Shown here in pieces: positions 40,101-52,500 of a DNA stretch of 64,000 nt. The translations under genes and the position numbers were made by a program. This stretch comes from Trichoplax sp. H2 (taxonomy: Eukaryota > Placozoa > Uniplacotomia > Trichoplacea), in the NCBI GenBank assembly GCA_003344405.1, contig NOWV01000002.1:434001-498000 (forward strand), read 5' to 3'. Under the pieces are notes generated by a model. That model was not told the DNA's origin. It did not search any database and worked only from the letters and a program-made list of their open reading frames with translations. The first letter of the stretch is position 1. Each line of letters opens with the position of its first letter.

Positions 40101-40377
40101 TTCCTTGCTTGACTTACAGCGTTATTCAATTGATTTGAATGCAACTATTATCCTTATTTGATCTATTGATATTTAACTTCAATTGGATTCAATTGCACAT
40201 GTTATTATTGCAATCTATTGATTGCTTGTCAATGTGTCGAAGGTTGATATTGAGATAGGAAATCAATCACGACAATATTGTCAATAGTATAATTGTTTTA
40301 ATGTTTAATTAAAAAAAGCAACACGTTATAATTAGCCGATCACATCAGACGGTTAAAATACAATGCCCGTCCAACTG

Positions 40378-40475
40378 TATATAAGCTTGGCCAATTGACT
40401 TTCGTTAGTCATATTTAACTCGACGATTTCTCTTGTTGAAACTGATTTAAAAAAAATTGGGCAATCTTTCATCAG
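40378..40475 (+). promoter_or_regulatory. Core promoter and non-coding first exon of the Tyr-Phe peptide precursor gene
   Basis: TATATAAG at 40378-40385 is followed 33 bp later by an initiator-like GTCATATTT (A at 40411). About 65 bases on comes a strong donor (CATCAG|GTAAGC, GT at 40476-40477). The matching acceptor would be TTATTATGTAG at 42612, five bases before the start codon, giving a 2.1-kb intron. Linking the two is inference. It is supported by the same arrangement at the SIFGamide gene, but no transcript is available. Confidence 0.5.
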
Positions 40476-42617
40476 GTAAGCTAATTTTCATTTTATCTTT
40501 CTCAAAGATTGATAATATATTCTTCTCATTAAATATACGAGTGGAAAAATGACACCATAAAATTGCCATTCCAATCATTAATACGATTTAATTACGTTTT
40601 TCGATAGTATCATTTGATTTATTAGGATAGCAGTTAATTTAGAATGACTTTCTTTTCACTTTATTCTCATCACTTCTATAAGTTATAAAAAAGGTATTTT
40701 TCAGTGATAGAGCAAGTTCATCTTTATGTAAGCAATTTGTGAAAGGTGATAAAGATTTAGATCTACGTTTACTATAGTTAAATATTCTTGTTACTATTGC
40801 TTCCATAGCTTGGATCAAGTACGAAGAAAGTAATTACATGATATGTCCTCAAACATTTGTTTTCAAGTTAATCGTAGATAACTGACACATTCCGATAGGT
40901 CTTATCCTGATAGTAATGGATAAGTCATACATATAAGATGAATTAGAGTCAAATGGAGTCAATATCAATATGAAATTTAACTATTTCCCTACTAATTGAG
41001 ACATTGTTAACTGATAGATTCATTCATGACAGGAAATTAACACGTTTACTTACTTAGACTACTTAAAGTGAAAAAATAGTGTTGCCACTAGCATTAATAT
41101 TAAAGATAGTTTTATGGCAAGCGCGATTTAATATTAATATTTAATAGCATTTTCTGAAGGTATGCTAACTCCTCTTACCCTTTCAATACCTACATCATAT
41201 TTACCAATAAGTTCATAATTTTTATCATGTGGGATGGTTAAGACAACAACTATCATTTCATTCAATCTTTCTTAACTTGATTATGAATATGTTTATAGCC
41301 ATCGTTTATTAAATCTATTAAAATGAAGCTAGCTATTGACAACAGCAAGATATATACAATTTATTTTTTTATTCATAGAAAAATTATTAAATCCTGTAGC
41401 CATGTTTCTTGTATCTACTGATATAAATATTCAATACTTTATGGCATTTTCTGTTTAGCCAGTATGCTTTCTTTAATAAAAATGAATACATATAGAAATT
41501 TATTTAGATACATTATGTATTTGCAATCAGAATCATTGTTAACTTTGCCTTACTTGAATATCATTGAAGATAATACCTACTTTATGTAAATTCAAGTAGA
41601 CAACTATGGCATTCTCTAGACTTTATTTAATATAAGATTGTATTTATATCCAGACGGCAGCTTATTTTGATTAGAAATTCATTAAAAAAAATATAATTGT
41701 TGAAGTTGTGAATCAATCCCCTAATTAGACTCTGCAAAGTGTTATGTCTATTCATGCATGGGTGCAGTACTTAACTATTCATAGCACTGAAACATAGGAA
41801 AAATGTTTCCTATACCTCATCATTATTTCAGAAAGTACAGAAAATATGAAAATTTTCCTAATTTATGTTGCAGTGTAGTGACTTCTTCCTTATCTAGTCG
41901 ATGATTGCTTTTAATTATGGCTTGATCTTCTCATTAGCTATTGATTAAATTATAATTTACTATATTTAATACTATTTTCAGGCTGAAATCTGATAGGCTT
42001 TCTTTAGTATTACCATTTTTAATTTAATCATAGGTTATATCCTTCCTTTTCTGTCATCACTCTGATTTATTTGAAATTCAATGGATCAAATAAAATCTAT
42101 GTAATATTTTCTATTCCTATTAGCTATAACGTGCATAGACAATGTCATTAACGTTAGCAATAATCTTGATTTAATAAAAAGGAAACAAAGGATACCTTGA
42201 TATAAAACGTTGCAGTTACTGTTCGATCAATACTTACTGTTGCATAATGGTATTGATTTTTGATTAAATTAACCTTTCTTTTCCTATGAAACTAAATATA
42301 TAAGAATTTACAGTATTAAACACCTACGATTTCTTCTAGGAATACATATATAAAGACATAATAATTCAATATTTTGCGTCTATCATTTCATCCTTTGATT
42401 GCTACTTCATCGATGTAGGCATTTATTTTTTTTTGTAATACCCTACAGCTAAAATACTTTGTTTCATGTACACCTGTTTTCTTCAAATAAAAACTGATAT
42501 TCCTAAATTAATTTAGTTAACGGCAAGTTATTGCCTTAAAAATTATTGTTGATTTCCAATCACATATATCTATCCTTCTTCTAATCTTTACTATTTTAAC
42601 TTTATTATGTAGATATC

Positions 42618-43372
42618 ATGGTAAAATTACTGATTCTTGTTGCTTTGGTAGCTATTCTTGCTACGACTATTGAAGGTAAAGTAAAATAAGGATTACCTGG
42701 ACTGATATACTGACCTCAATATAACAGTTTTAATTTAGGAATTCAGAACATTATTCTCATAAAAATTTTTTTTATCAACTACATAGTCTCTACTTTCTTC
42801 TTATATACAATTATCCTTTTAATAAATCACTATTTTGGTGTCGACTTTTTAAGTTTACTCATTTAATCGGACACAGAATACTGTACTGTCGAATCTAATA
42901 ATGATTATTACCATCATCGGAAAGCTATTACCAGATTAATTTTTTGTCCATACCTTAATATTACCAGTGTGCTCAGCTTTTACCACCCACTAGTAATAGC
43001 ATATACGTAGCGTCTAAGAAAACGAAGAAAGCGAAATATATCTCATTTTTTTGTGACATTAAAATGTATCCAAACTATCTCTCATAATAAACAAAATTGA
43101 TAGATTGAGTTCAATCATTTTCTACAATGATAACAGGTAAAGCTATTAAACAATCTCAGCCTATGGATTTGGGTCTTATCTACTCTGGTTTTCAAGGACC
43201 TCCAGGCAAACGCCAAATAGATTGGAATTATTTCAAAAGAAGTCCATTACGCTATTTCAGAAGATTGGATGGTGACTACATATTGGTAAGGCAAGACGAT
43301 CTTTTGGATAGCTATTTCAAGAAATCAGCTGATAGGACACAGCCGGCACTCGATGAAACTTTCTCACCATAA
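42618..43372 (+). CDS. Candidate secreted peptide precursor with Tyr-Phe-ending peptides
   Basis: Two coding exons, 42618-42675 and 43137-43372, join in phase 1 (G|GT, Gly20) into 97 residues. Exon 1 is almost exactly a signal peptide (MVKLLILVALVAILATTIEG). The rest has convertase sites at GKR (43-45), KR (53-54), RR (61-62) and KK (81-82). Predicted products: a peptide ending in ..FQGPP-amide (Gly43 as amide donor), QIDWNYF (46-52, N-terminal Gln able to form pyroglutamate), SPLRYF (55-60), an 18-mer ending DSYF (63-80) and an acidic tail. Three of the four cleaved products thus end in Tyr-Phe. The splice signals are GAAG|GTAAAG and ATGATAACAG|GT. I do not recognise it among placozoan peptide families I know. 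Signal peptide, size, dibasic sites and gene plan shared with the SIFGamide gene support a regulatory peptide precursor; expression is unproven. Confidence 0.75.
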
Positions 43373-45840
43373 ATGGTTAGTATACTACTACAGCGTGATA
43401 CCTTTAAAATGCAAGTTGTTATTTATCCGAGATATTATTCACTATCGATGCTAACTGAATCATTTTTTTATCTATTTCAATGGGTTATTAGCCTTACGAT
43501 GACGAGGAAGAAAAGAAGGGATATTATAATACACATTGAATAGTGATTTGAAAGTAATCTTCCAAAAAGTTATAAATGACTTGCTTCACGAATCAAATCG
43601 CCTATACCGACTTATGGAATATATATTTAAAATTCGTATAAATTATTGCTAGATCATGACGTTAATGATATGATTCTGTTATTGTATGTAGAGTTAGTAT
43701 ATTCATAATAATGTTCGTGTAATAGGTAGGAAAAATTAGTTAGAAAATCTGAAAATTATACAATCGAATACCACTCTAGCTGTAACAGAGAACTTGGCCA
43801 TTTTAAGTTAGTTACAGTAAACAGATTATGTAGACATTTTTCATAGTAATGAAAATAATATATGGCAATGATGATATAATTACCAAATTCCCTATTGAAA
43901 TTTTCTTTCTCGCTCTCTTCCTCTCTATGATTCTATCTACACTTACATGCTCCCCATTTCACAACAATGATAATGTATGATGTTCAGTATACTCTAGTAC
44001 AGTATAATATCTGAACTCTAACATTTTTAAACAGCTTCTATCAATGGCTATCGCTTACCATTAAAATGATGAAATAGAATAAAATCGCAATAAAATAATA
44101 AATACTTAATATCCACGGAAAATCTCGGCTTATTGAATTGTTTCTTATTCTGAAAAAATTGAATATGCAACATTTAAATTGTTGGTAGCATCTTTTAGTT
44201 TATAGAAAATAGAAAACTTTAATTAATTTGATAGTGAGTGTAATAAATGGCTATAATTAATTATTTATTACAACTATACTGATACTGAAGATGAGACAGA
44301 TTAAGTGGTTGAAAGTTGACATCATAAAATGCAAAAATGTCATTAAATTTATTTGTATTAACACTTCTGATACTGTTATCTACTAGCTCCTTCCTAATTG
44401 ATATACACATGCATGCATATATCAATAAAGTTATAATTCATTCCGTGCAGGTCATGAAAATAGAATTAAAACGAAGAATAAGTTCTTAATTCGTAGGCTA
44501 CTATGGAAAATTATTATGACTATAATGACGGTATAAAGCTAGGAAGATTGCCACAGTTAAGCGCCAAAATGACAAAATTTTAATCGTGTACTATAGTCTT
44601 TGCTTATTTCATGTGATAAATATCATAGCAATTTAATATACAAAATACCTAATGCGGACATAAGATTTAGACTTAGTTTGATCTTTGGTAATAGCGATAT
44701 CGCAACTATAAAATATGAGAAAGTTGAAAATAAAGAATTTTTGTAACTTGCATCGGAATTGTGATTTAATACCATAGAAAGCACCATCAATTGCTTGATA
44801 TTTCTATTTTTCGTAGAATAGTAGTGTTGAAATTAGCAAAAGCTTTCTCTGAAATACCGGCATGCTGATGGAATTTGTAAGCTACCTCAAGTGAATACTC
44901 GTATATCTAATTTATCACTGTCGCCAATATCATCGACATATTATAGTCCTTCCTTTTGATAATAATTTACCGTGATAGTTGCCTAAATTTTTCCATAGAG
45001 ATAACTTACTAAATTTTTGAGATTTTGCTTGTAAGCTAAGAGCATTTTAAATTCTTAATGTTATGAATAACCTTTAAATAGTGGGGAAATTTCAAATGTT
45101 GAAGGTAAATTAGAAATAACACTATCAAAGAAAGGACCTTGTGCCAAAAACATTTGAGGTGTTTGATTAAAAATCCATAAAATTTCTAAGCTGCTGTTGT
45201 ATCTCGAATCTTAAAGGTAAATTAAATTAACATGGGATGAATTTAGTCCGGCTTTTGCGTGTACGAGTATAGTGCACTTTCAGAGGGAAAGAAAGTGATC
45301 TTGCCATGCCAGTACCGCTATCCGTAGGATTAAAGAATTTCGGTTAATAATGTTAATACGGTGCTATTTTTAACAGGTAATAGCGTATGAAGAAAGTAGA
45401 TTTAATCTTTGTTCTAATCCATTTATGGATTGCAGTATTATGACAATCGTATAGCTCAAGGTCTTAGCGTAGTTAGTCATATCGTATTAAAAATGCTTTC
45501 CTAAGCCACTCATTTGGAGGATAGTTACCATTTATATCAGCAGTAAAGTTTTGGTAATTGACGACTCGAATATTTTCCATTTGAAACAAAGTTATTGTAG
45601 CTATATCTGATCGTCTAATGAAGCTAATTGTTTGCTATGCATAACGATTCCAATGCAATTTTAATGAAATTACCAAGGTATTATCGGCAACTGCCAGTAT
45701 TACTTTGAAAATGATGCAGTAATAGCATTTATGTCTAAAGAAAATATTGTCATAAACCACACTTGCGATAGAGATTTATAGAGAACTCTAACATAAGATA
45801 AGTTACTTATTTAAATCTACTTTCCCTATTTTTTCAATCT

Positions 45841-46350
45841 GTATGCGAGCGATATAAAGAGCTCGATTTCTCGGTTGTGCTTCACAGACAACTGATTAAT
45901 TGCTACACTTTTCTTTACATTACCACTCCTGTACACTTCTTAAGCAATTGCTACTTTATTTTACAACACACGTTTAAGTAGATTTCTACAGTGAATTCTA
46001 GTGTTAACTGGAATTCATATATTACAAGTTAAATAAATTAGTGGTTGCAGCTAGATAATCCTTAGTAGTTGTAAGACGAACCTAATCTTATGTAATAAAG
46101 TAAGATTTACAAGAAACTGTAGTTCTTGTTGTATTTTAAAGAAGACGCTTTATCACAACTTTGTATACGAGTGATACATGAGAACTCGGTTTCTCGGCTA
46201 CACCACAGAGCGTAGACACAGGCAACTGATTAGTTACTACATCTTCCTTTAAGTTACGATCCTTATACGCTTCGTAAGCAATTAATTTATTTTACTGCCG
46301 CATACTGTTCAGTAGATTTCCGCAGTGAACTTCAATGTTAATAGGCATGA
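45841..46350 (+). repeat. Diverged direct duplication, about 190 bp per copy
   Basis: Copies at about 45841-46025 and 46161-46350, 320 bp apart. Shared words in order: CGAG.GATA, CTCG.TTTCTCGG, AACTGATTA.TT.CTACA, TAAGCAATT, TTTATTTTAC, GTAGATTTC..CAGTGAA. The first copy has TATAAAGA (45853), which the second has lost. Confidence 0.65.
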
Positions 46351-46440
46351 ATTCTTATTTTTGTATTCTATTATATATGTTATATACAGTGGAAGGCTTA
46401 ACTAGTTACTAGAAGCTGGACTTTGAATGAACGTTTAGAG

Positions 46441-46543
46441 GCTCTAGAAGTTCGAAAGATGTTATTTACATTCATACTTCATCATATGCTTGATTGCATT
46501 GATGAAATATGAATGTAAATAACATCTTTTGAACTTCTATAGC
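46441..46543. repeat. Near-perfect 103-bp hairpin
   Basis: Arms 46441-46484 and 46500-46543 (44 bases each) pair with 41 Watson-Crick pairs, one G-T wobble and two mismatches. The 15-base spacer can itself add ATGC/GCAT pairs, leaving a 6-base loop TTGATT. It is unique in the window by eye, with no target-site duplication obvious. Confidence 0.85.
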
Positions 46544-49500
46544 TAATAGGCTAACAGGTGTTGAAGTAATCATCCTTCGATCTTAGATGGTTCTATTGTT
46601 AGAGCTTAGCACACTTTTCAATCTATAGTAAATTAGCTTGCAATAGTTTGTATTTCATGTTACGATTCTACTACCGTAGTAAAAATTATAAGCTCAGCAA
46701 GATTAAGCTTAAACATCAAACATAGCATATGACCTTATCTGGACTATTTAAATGTATTTATTATTCACTAATCAATAACTCAATAGGCGACACAGTACTG
46801 TGATAAATTTACCAATGTCTCCAGAGTAAGCTTAAATGTAGATCATTTAATCGGGTAGTGCCAATGCCAATGCGAGATAGTGCACTAGAATCTAACTTTG
46901 AGAATTAATTTACTTTGGATGTAATAGGAAATTAGCTTTGATAGTACCTTATTGCGACAGTGTTATGTACTGTATTAGAGTAGAAATATCTATGTTAGGA
47001 TAATTCTGTTAGCCTATCCTTATTTAGTTAACTTCTAATTTGGATATACTGTGTTTTAATATAGCACTGACTTTTTATGACAGCGACACTTTATATACCT
47101 ACTGAAATTAATAGTTATAATAGGGAATGCAAATCATCTACTTACAGTTAGAATCATTGTGATTGTAATTTACTTATGGTAGATCGTAAATTATCATGGA
47201 AATGTTCCGTGATTGGACATATCGTAATCTGACTATTCTGTATTAGTCATTACATGTCTATGTTCGTAAATACTGTTGTCTGCATTAAGGTAGCAGTAGC
47301 TAAAATTAATATCTAATTCAGTAAATGATTCCAATGTTAATTGTATTAACTATGACTCATGAACTATTGAGGAATAGTATATAAATGCAGCATATCGTGA
47401 AATAAAGTAAATTCTCAAACTTAGTGTTTAACGTAAAATACGAGACATTTAAGTCTTTGCGTAATCTGGTAGTAGAGCAAAAGTGTTTGTGATAGTGTAG
47501 ATATCGTTCCTTGATACGTGGTTTAAGGAATTGACTTATTGATCGTATATTACGTTGTCTTGTTGCAAAGCTGTTTTGTGACACCTATACAGATCTAACT
47601 GATAAACCCTTTTCAAATTTCCTGACATGGAATCATTAATGATTGCAACATTTCGCTGACCGGAATGCTATACTATATTGCCGGCAAGTATACCTAGGAA
47701 TAAGATACTATTGGCTCCTCTATTATGAGTTGACTAATGTTTCATAGGCCTTATTACAACGTCTTTAACTCCAGGATATTGGAAGGATATGGCTAGCTAA
47801 CAGTATAGTAGTACTTCAGAACGAACATGAAACTTTTAACTATAGATTTAGTGATTGTGAAATCTCTATAAATTAATAGTATCTTTGCTAAAAACTGGAA
47901 ATGCTAAAAAGATAAAAAACTACACAGGAATTCCTTACATACCTCCGTACTTTATAAACAAGCAATTTTCAAATTAATTTTTAATCGTAATTCTTTACTG
48001 ATGTACCGGAATGTGTAAAAATGCATCTGTTAAATTTAATTTCCTACTGTTCTGCAGTCCGAACGCGCTGCTAATGTGTAGGTATTTATTGTTAATTCAA
48101 ATTACGGTATCGTAAGTTCTAATATGACTGGAATAAAATCGAATTCTTATACCGGGAAATAAGTATAGTGTATATATATTGATAACCTTCAATGATGAGA
48201 TAATGTTATGTTTTTCTAAGTGATAACATGCTGTAGAAGAGGTGTATTTATGGTGTTATAAAAAATGTGGTAAAAATAACGGGACTGGAACTTTGATTTC
48301 TCGTAAACTTCATTTTATGACGGTAGTGTATTTGAGAGAGAAGCAACTATATAGAGCAAATAAATGTAGTAAAATTAAACAGTTTATTATTTCATCACAT
48401 TGCATAAGTAAATCGATAAAAGATCAGAATTATCATAGAATAGCTCAAGCATATACAGTAGCTCAGCTTAAACTGTTTATCAACAGTACAGAACATGGTT
48501 CTATAATTAATATATCACAACCTAAATATACCACATCTTAGTTCTAAGCAACCATACAAAAAAAGGGGTATTATCGACTACAGTTCATAATCGATTGCTT
48601 CTCTAAAACAAGGCCTTTTACTACCGTAAACGGATTTTCCAGACAGATAGCTGCACATGATCTTACATACAATCGTACGTTTAAAAATTAATCTATTCCT
48701 TCTTTAACTAGGATACAGGGGCCAACTAACTACCGTACTCTAAATTCGTATCACAGATAGATCAGAACACATTCTCTAAATATGAAATACAAAATTTATG
48801 CTTCAATCTTGAACTAAGTAAAGACGACGTGATACTTAAAATACTAGAACGTCTTGACGGTTTACCGGTTGTACTGTTCATTCAAAGGAAAATCATGTAT
48901 TGAATATCATACAGGAAATAGTATTTGTTAGTTTAGGAGTAACTCGCTAGTGATTAGATGGAGTTAATATCTGGAGTTTATTATAATGAAAGAGGCAAAA
49001 TTAATAGAAGTTACGATTTATGATTCTAAATCTGCAGTTAATTATTTAAGATTTAAGGTTCAGCATTTATTGATTACATTGCTTTAAGAATTAATAGCTA
49101 TTCGTGCCAAATGGTTACGATATTTTTATATCTAGAATAACCAACTTAAATATAATTTCATATATAACTAATAAATTACAAAATTAAAATCAATTTGCTA
49201 TCTTAATTTATGGAAATAGACCTTATAAATTGCATATGGATGATCGATTATCGGAAAACTGTTATCGTGTGATAAAAGAAGTTAAGAGTGGTTACGTAAG
49301 GATATTTCATTTAAGCCGGCTCCTTAATATATCACTGCTGTACAACATGAAATGTAACAGTATTTCATACGAACTGTAGTTATAGGACATAGATTGGATA
49401 ATGTTAGTTTCTACATTTTACATACGGAGAAGATACCTAACGTATACACAACTGTAAGGAGGTGGTGTACTGTTGTATACGAATATTTTGCCTTAATTAC

Positions 49501-52500
49501 ATTGTATTATTTTAATAATTTAATAGAATAGTATTCATTTACATAGTTACAATTCTCTTGATAGGCACAGGGCTAGTATAGTGCAGTTTTATTCTGCAAG
49601 CAGCAAATAGAACTTGCATTACATCCAATCTATCAGGGATGTGTGTACAATATCTACACTTATTAGCCTAAAAATATCTAATGTATGGCACCAAAAACAG
49701 ATTATAAAGTCTTGTTATTAAAGCGATTACTTAGAAGATTTTATGATTATATTAAAGGATATCTCCACTATTCTATTCAATAAAAATATCAGTTTTATTC
49801 AACAATAATTTGAATGTAGAAAATTTTAATTGAATATGATAACTTATAAATCCTTATTACCATCTGCCGAAGACTCCTTATGAAAATGGAAAACTTTTCA
49901 ATATGCGTGTCAAAGTGTAACTTATAACTTCTAGATTGAGTTCAATAACTTTATAACAGTCTAGCAATAGCTGTTAGGCTTACTAAATATATTATAGCGG
50001 TAACAAGGCACTGGCTGCTACTGCTATAAATCAACGAAGGTTTGCAGGTAAAACAGATATGAATGGACTCATAGTATTGTTATCCTCGGTTAATTAAATT
50101 TTGTGCTATTGGTATGCGCCATTTATAATATCTGATTTAAATTAAGAAGATATCAGATCAATGATTAGTTGTTATCATAGATAAAGCGATAGAAATTTTA
50201 CTATCAACGAAGGAATCATTAACAAAATACATGTAAATTGACAGCGATATTTATTTTCCAGTTAATTAGAGCTCGTACTATTAATATGTGGGGGATATTT
50301 ATGCTAGATCTGCAATCTTTACTAATAACAATAGCTATAAATGGAAAGACTGCTTCTGCTACTTAACAGACGAACTAGAATAACGGTTGACTTTCATGAA
50401 ATAAAATGTATCATTTAGATCGTTTGTTGTTAATTTTATAAATTCAGGTAATAGCAATCTTACCTAGCAAAATAGCCTATAAATAGTATCATTCAAATTA
50501 AGGAAAGGTATTGCACAAAGACTACAAAGAAAAATACAATAAAATTATAATTAAATGTGTTATGTACTCTTGACAAATCTATTTTTAATCGTAAGTAAAA
50601 AATAAAGTTTACTATGACGAATTTATTCATTTTACGTTATTACTCATTATAAATTATAGACACTAAAGAATTTCATTACCTGTATAAAATTACAGATAGT
50701 ACAGCTTAATGATGATTTGGGCAATAATGTTTTGGAAAATTGCTATTAAATCTATCATTATCTAGAGTATCTAGATGGCTTTATAAGATCCATCTATTTC
50801 CAAGCATATTAAATTTTAATCAATGCGAAATTACTTTCCTTGAATATAATTTACATATTAAGCAATGAGCTGATTTTCAGACGTTTATATCTAATAAAGG
50901 AAATTAAATTACTTTTTTGTAGATACTAGACTACAGGGATTTCGATGTTAATATTTTACCATATTTTATTTAATTATTATTCAATTAGTACACAGATTGC
51001 CTTGTCTAAAAGCTGTAAAAATTATCTTCAATATAACTCTTCTGCACTATATTGATTTATTGTATGTGATATTTAAACTTTAACTTATGAAGTGGTCAGT
51101 ATTTCTTATGATTACTGAATATACATACTACCAAGTTGTAATAATGTTTAACAAATTATTATCATCGGGATGAATTTTAGTCATAACTATATCATTAATA
51201 AGCAATTTAATAAATAATATTTCAGTTATGATTATTAAATATTCCTTATAATAACAAAAAGGAAATATGATAGCAAAGAGAAGGAAAGTGCTAAAAATTA
51301 ATACTTTACAACTTGACGCTTCATCATACTGCAAGATAAAATCCACTATCATTGTGATGAAATAATATCATAACAACATCAAAATAATATACAGAATTCT
51401 AGAGGTGTTAGTCATTAGTTCAAAATATTTATCAGATCAAAAATTTGATAGTTAAAATACTTCGCTATTGTCGATACTCTATTAATGAATGATAGAGGCA
51501 CGTTGTGCGTACACTTAGGATATAATACTGAGCACAAATAGAATTGCGTAACAAATTGTATTATTCAATTAAAAAGTTCTGCTGAAAATTTTCACCTCAA
51601 TTTTCTCATGAATCATCTTCAATTATAAGTTCAAAGCTTAAATTTTACTCTTGGATAAGTTATACTGTCTTTTGTCTATTTATTTGATTCTCTGGTAGTT
51701 AATGCAGATTATTCATTTTTTACATCTAAATCCGTATCGTATACTCCTAAAGCTGAATTTTTAAATCCATATTGATATACAATATAGAACTGGTTACTAC
51801 ATAACTAAAAGAGCAGCTATATCGTAACTACTATTCAAGATCTCAAATATTCTTTATTTCAGTTGACTCTTGGAGTTATTCTTCAACGACAAAAATTTTA
51901 ATGACTAATCAATCTTCAAAGTCACTTAGTGCTATAATTGATCACTATATTTAAAATCTATTGAGGATGGCATTAATCTTTTCATAGCACATTTATGTCA
52001 CAGTACACACTATCAAGGCAAAAAATCTCTGTGGCGTTATTTGTATATATAGAAACATTACATAATTATTAAACTTACAAGATCGTAAACTTACTGTCTC
52101 TATATATAATTTTTACAGTACAGAATGCCATTGTATCCAAGTTGAGAAAAATTGTTGATAGGTGTTACTTCCCGTTTAACTGCTAAAGCTAATAAAATTG
52201 ATCTGACCTTAACAATCTATTATTATTAATGATTTCAATGCGTTGCAGTATTTTTAAATACTAATTTATCATAAATAAAACAAAAACATTCCGGATATTT
52301 AGTTACATTGGATCGATACGCTATGTTTTTATTTTACTTTTGTTTCATTTACTATTTGTTCCTGAGCATATGCGTACATAATAGTTATCGGCATAATTTA
52401 TCTGTTCCTAATTTAGGCTATTTATTTACAACTTTTTTAGTAGATATATCAGTTTAAAAATTACATCATTTTTGGTATAGTGACTTAATGGAATGGCAAC

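Larger units (their letters stand above)
28090..40377. other. Long gene-poor AT-rich region
   Basis: Over 12 kb without a supportable gene. GTAC words fade out after about 29 kb. Contents noted: an inverted repeat at 28950-29023, GATTCGCTCTC-type repeats at 29611-30395, a three-unit degenerate tandem repeat at 30765-31165, and a 24-bp word repeated twice near 37862-37909. Open frames of about 60-75 residues (31572-31757, 34419-34711, 37268-37453) are what AT-rich random DNA gives. A TATAAAAG at 38214 is discussed as a finding. Confidence 0.45.

Noticed and set aside
48242-48541. 99-residue plus-strand frame
   Set aside because: Starts on GTG, no domain, no exon or promoter context. Could be chance; kept out for lack of support.
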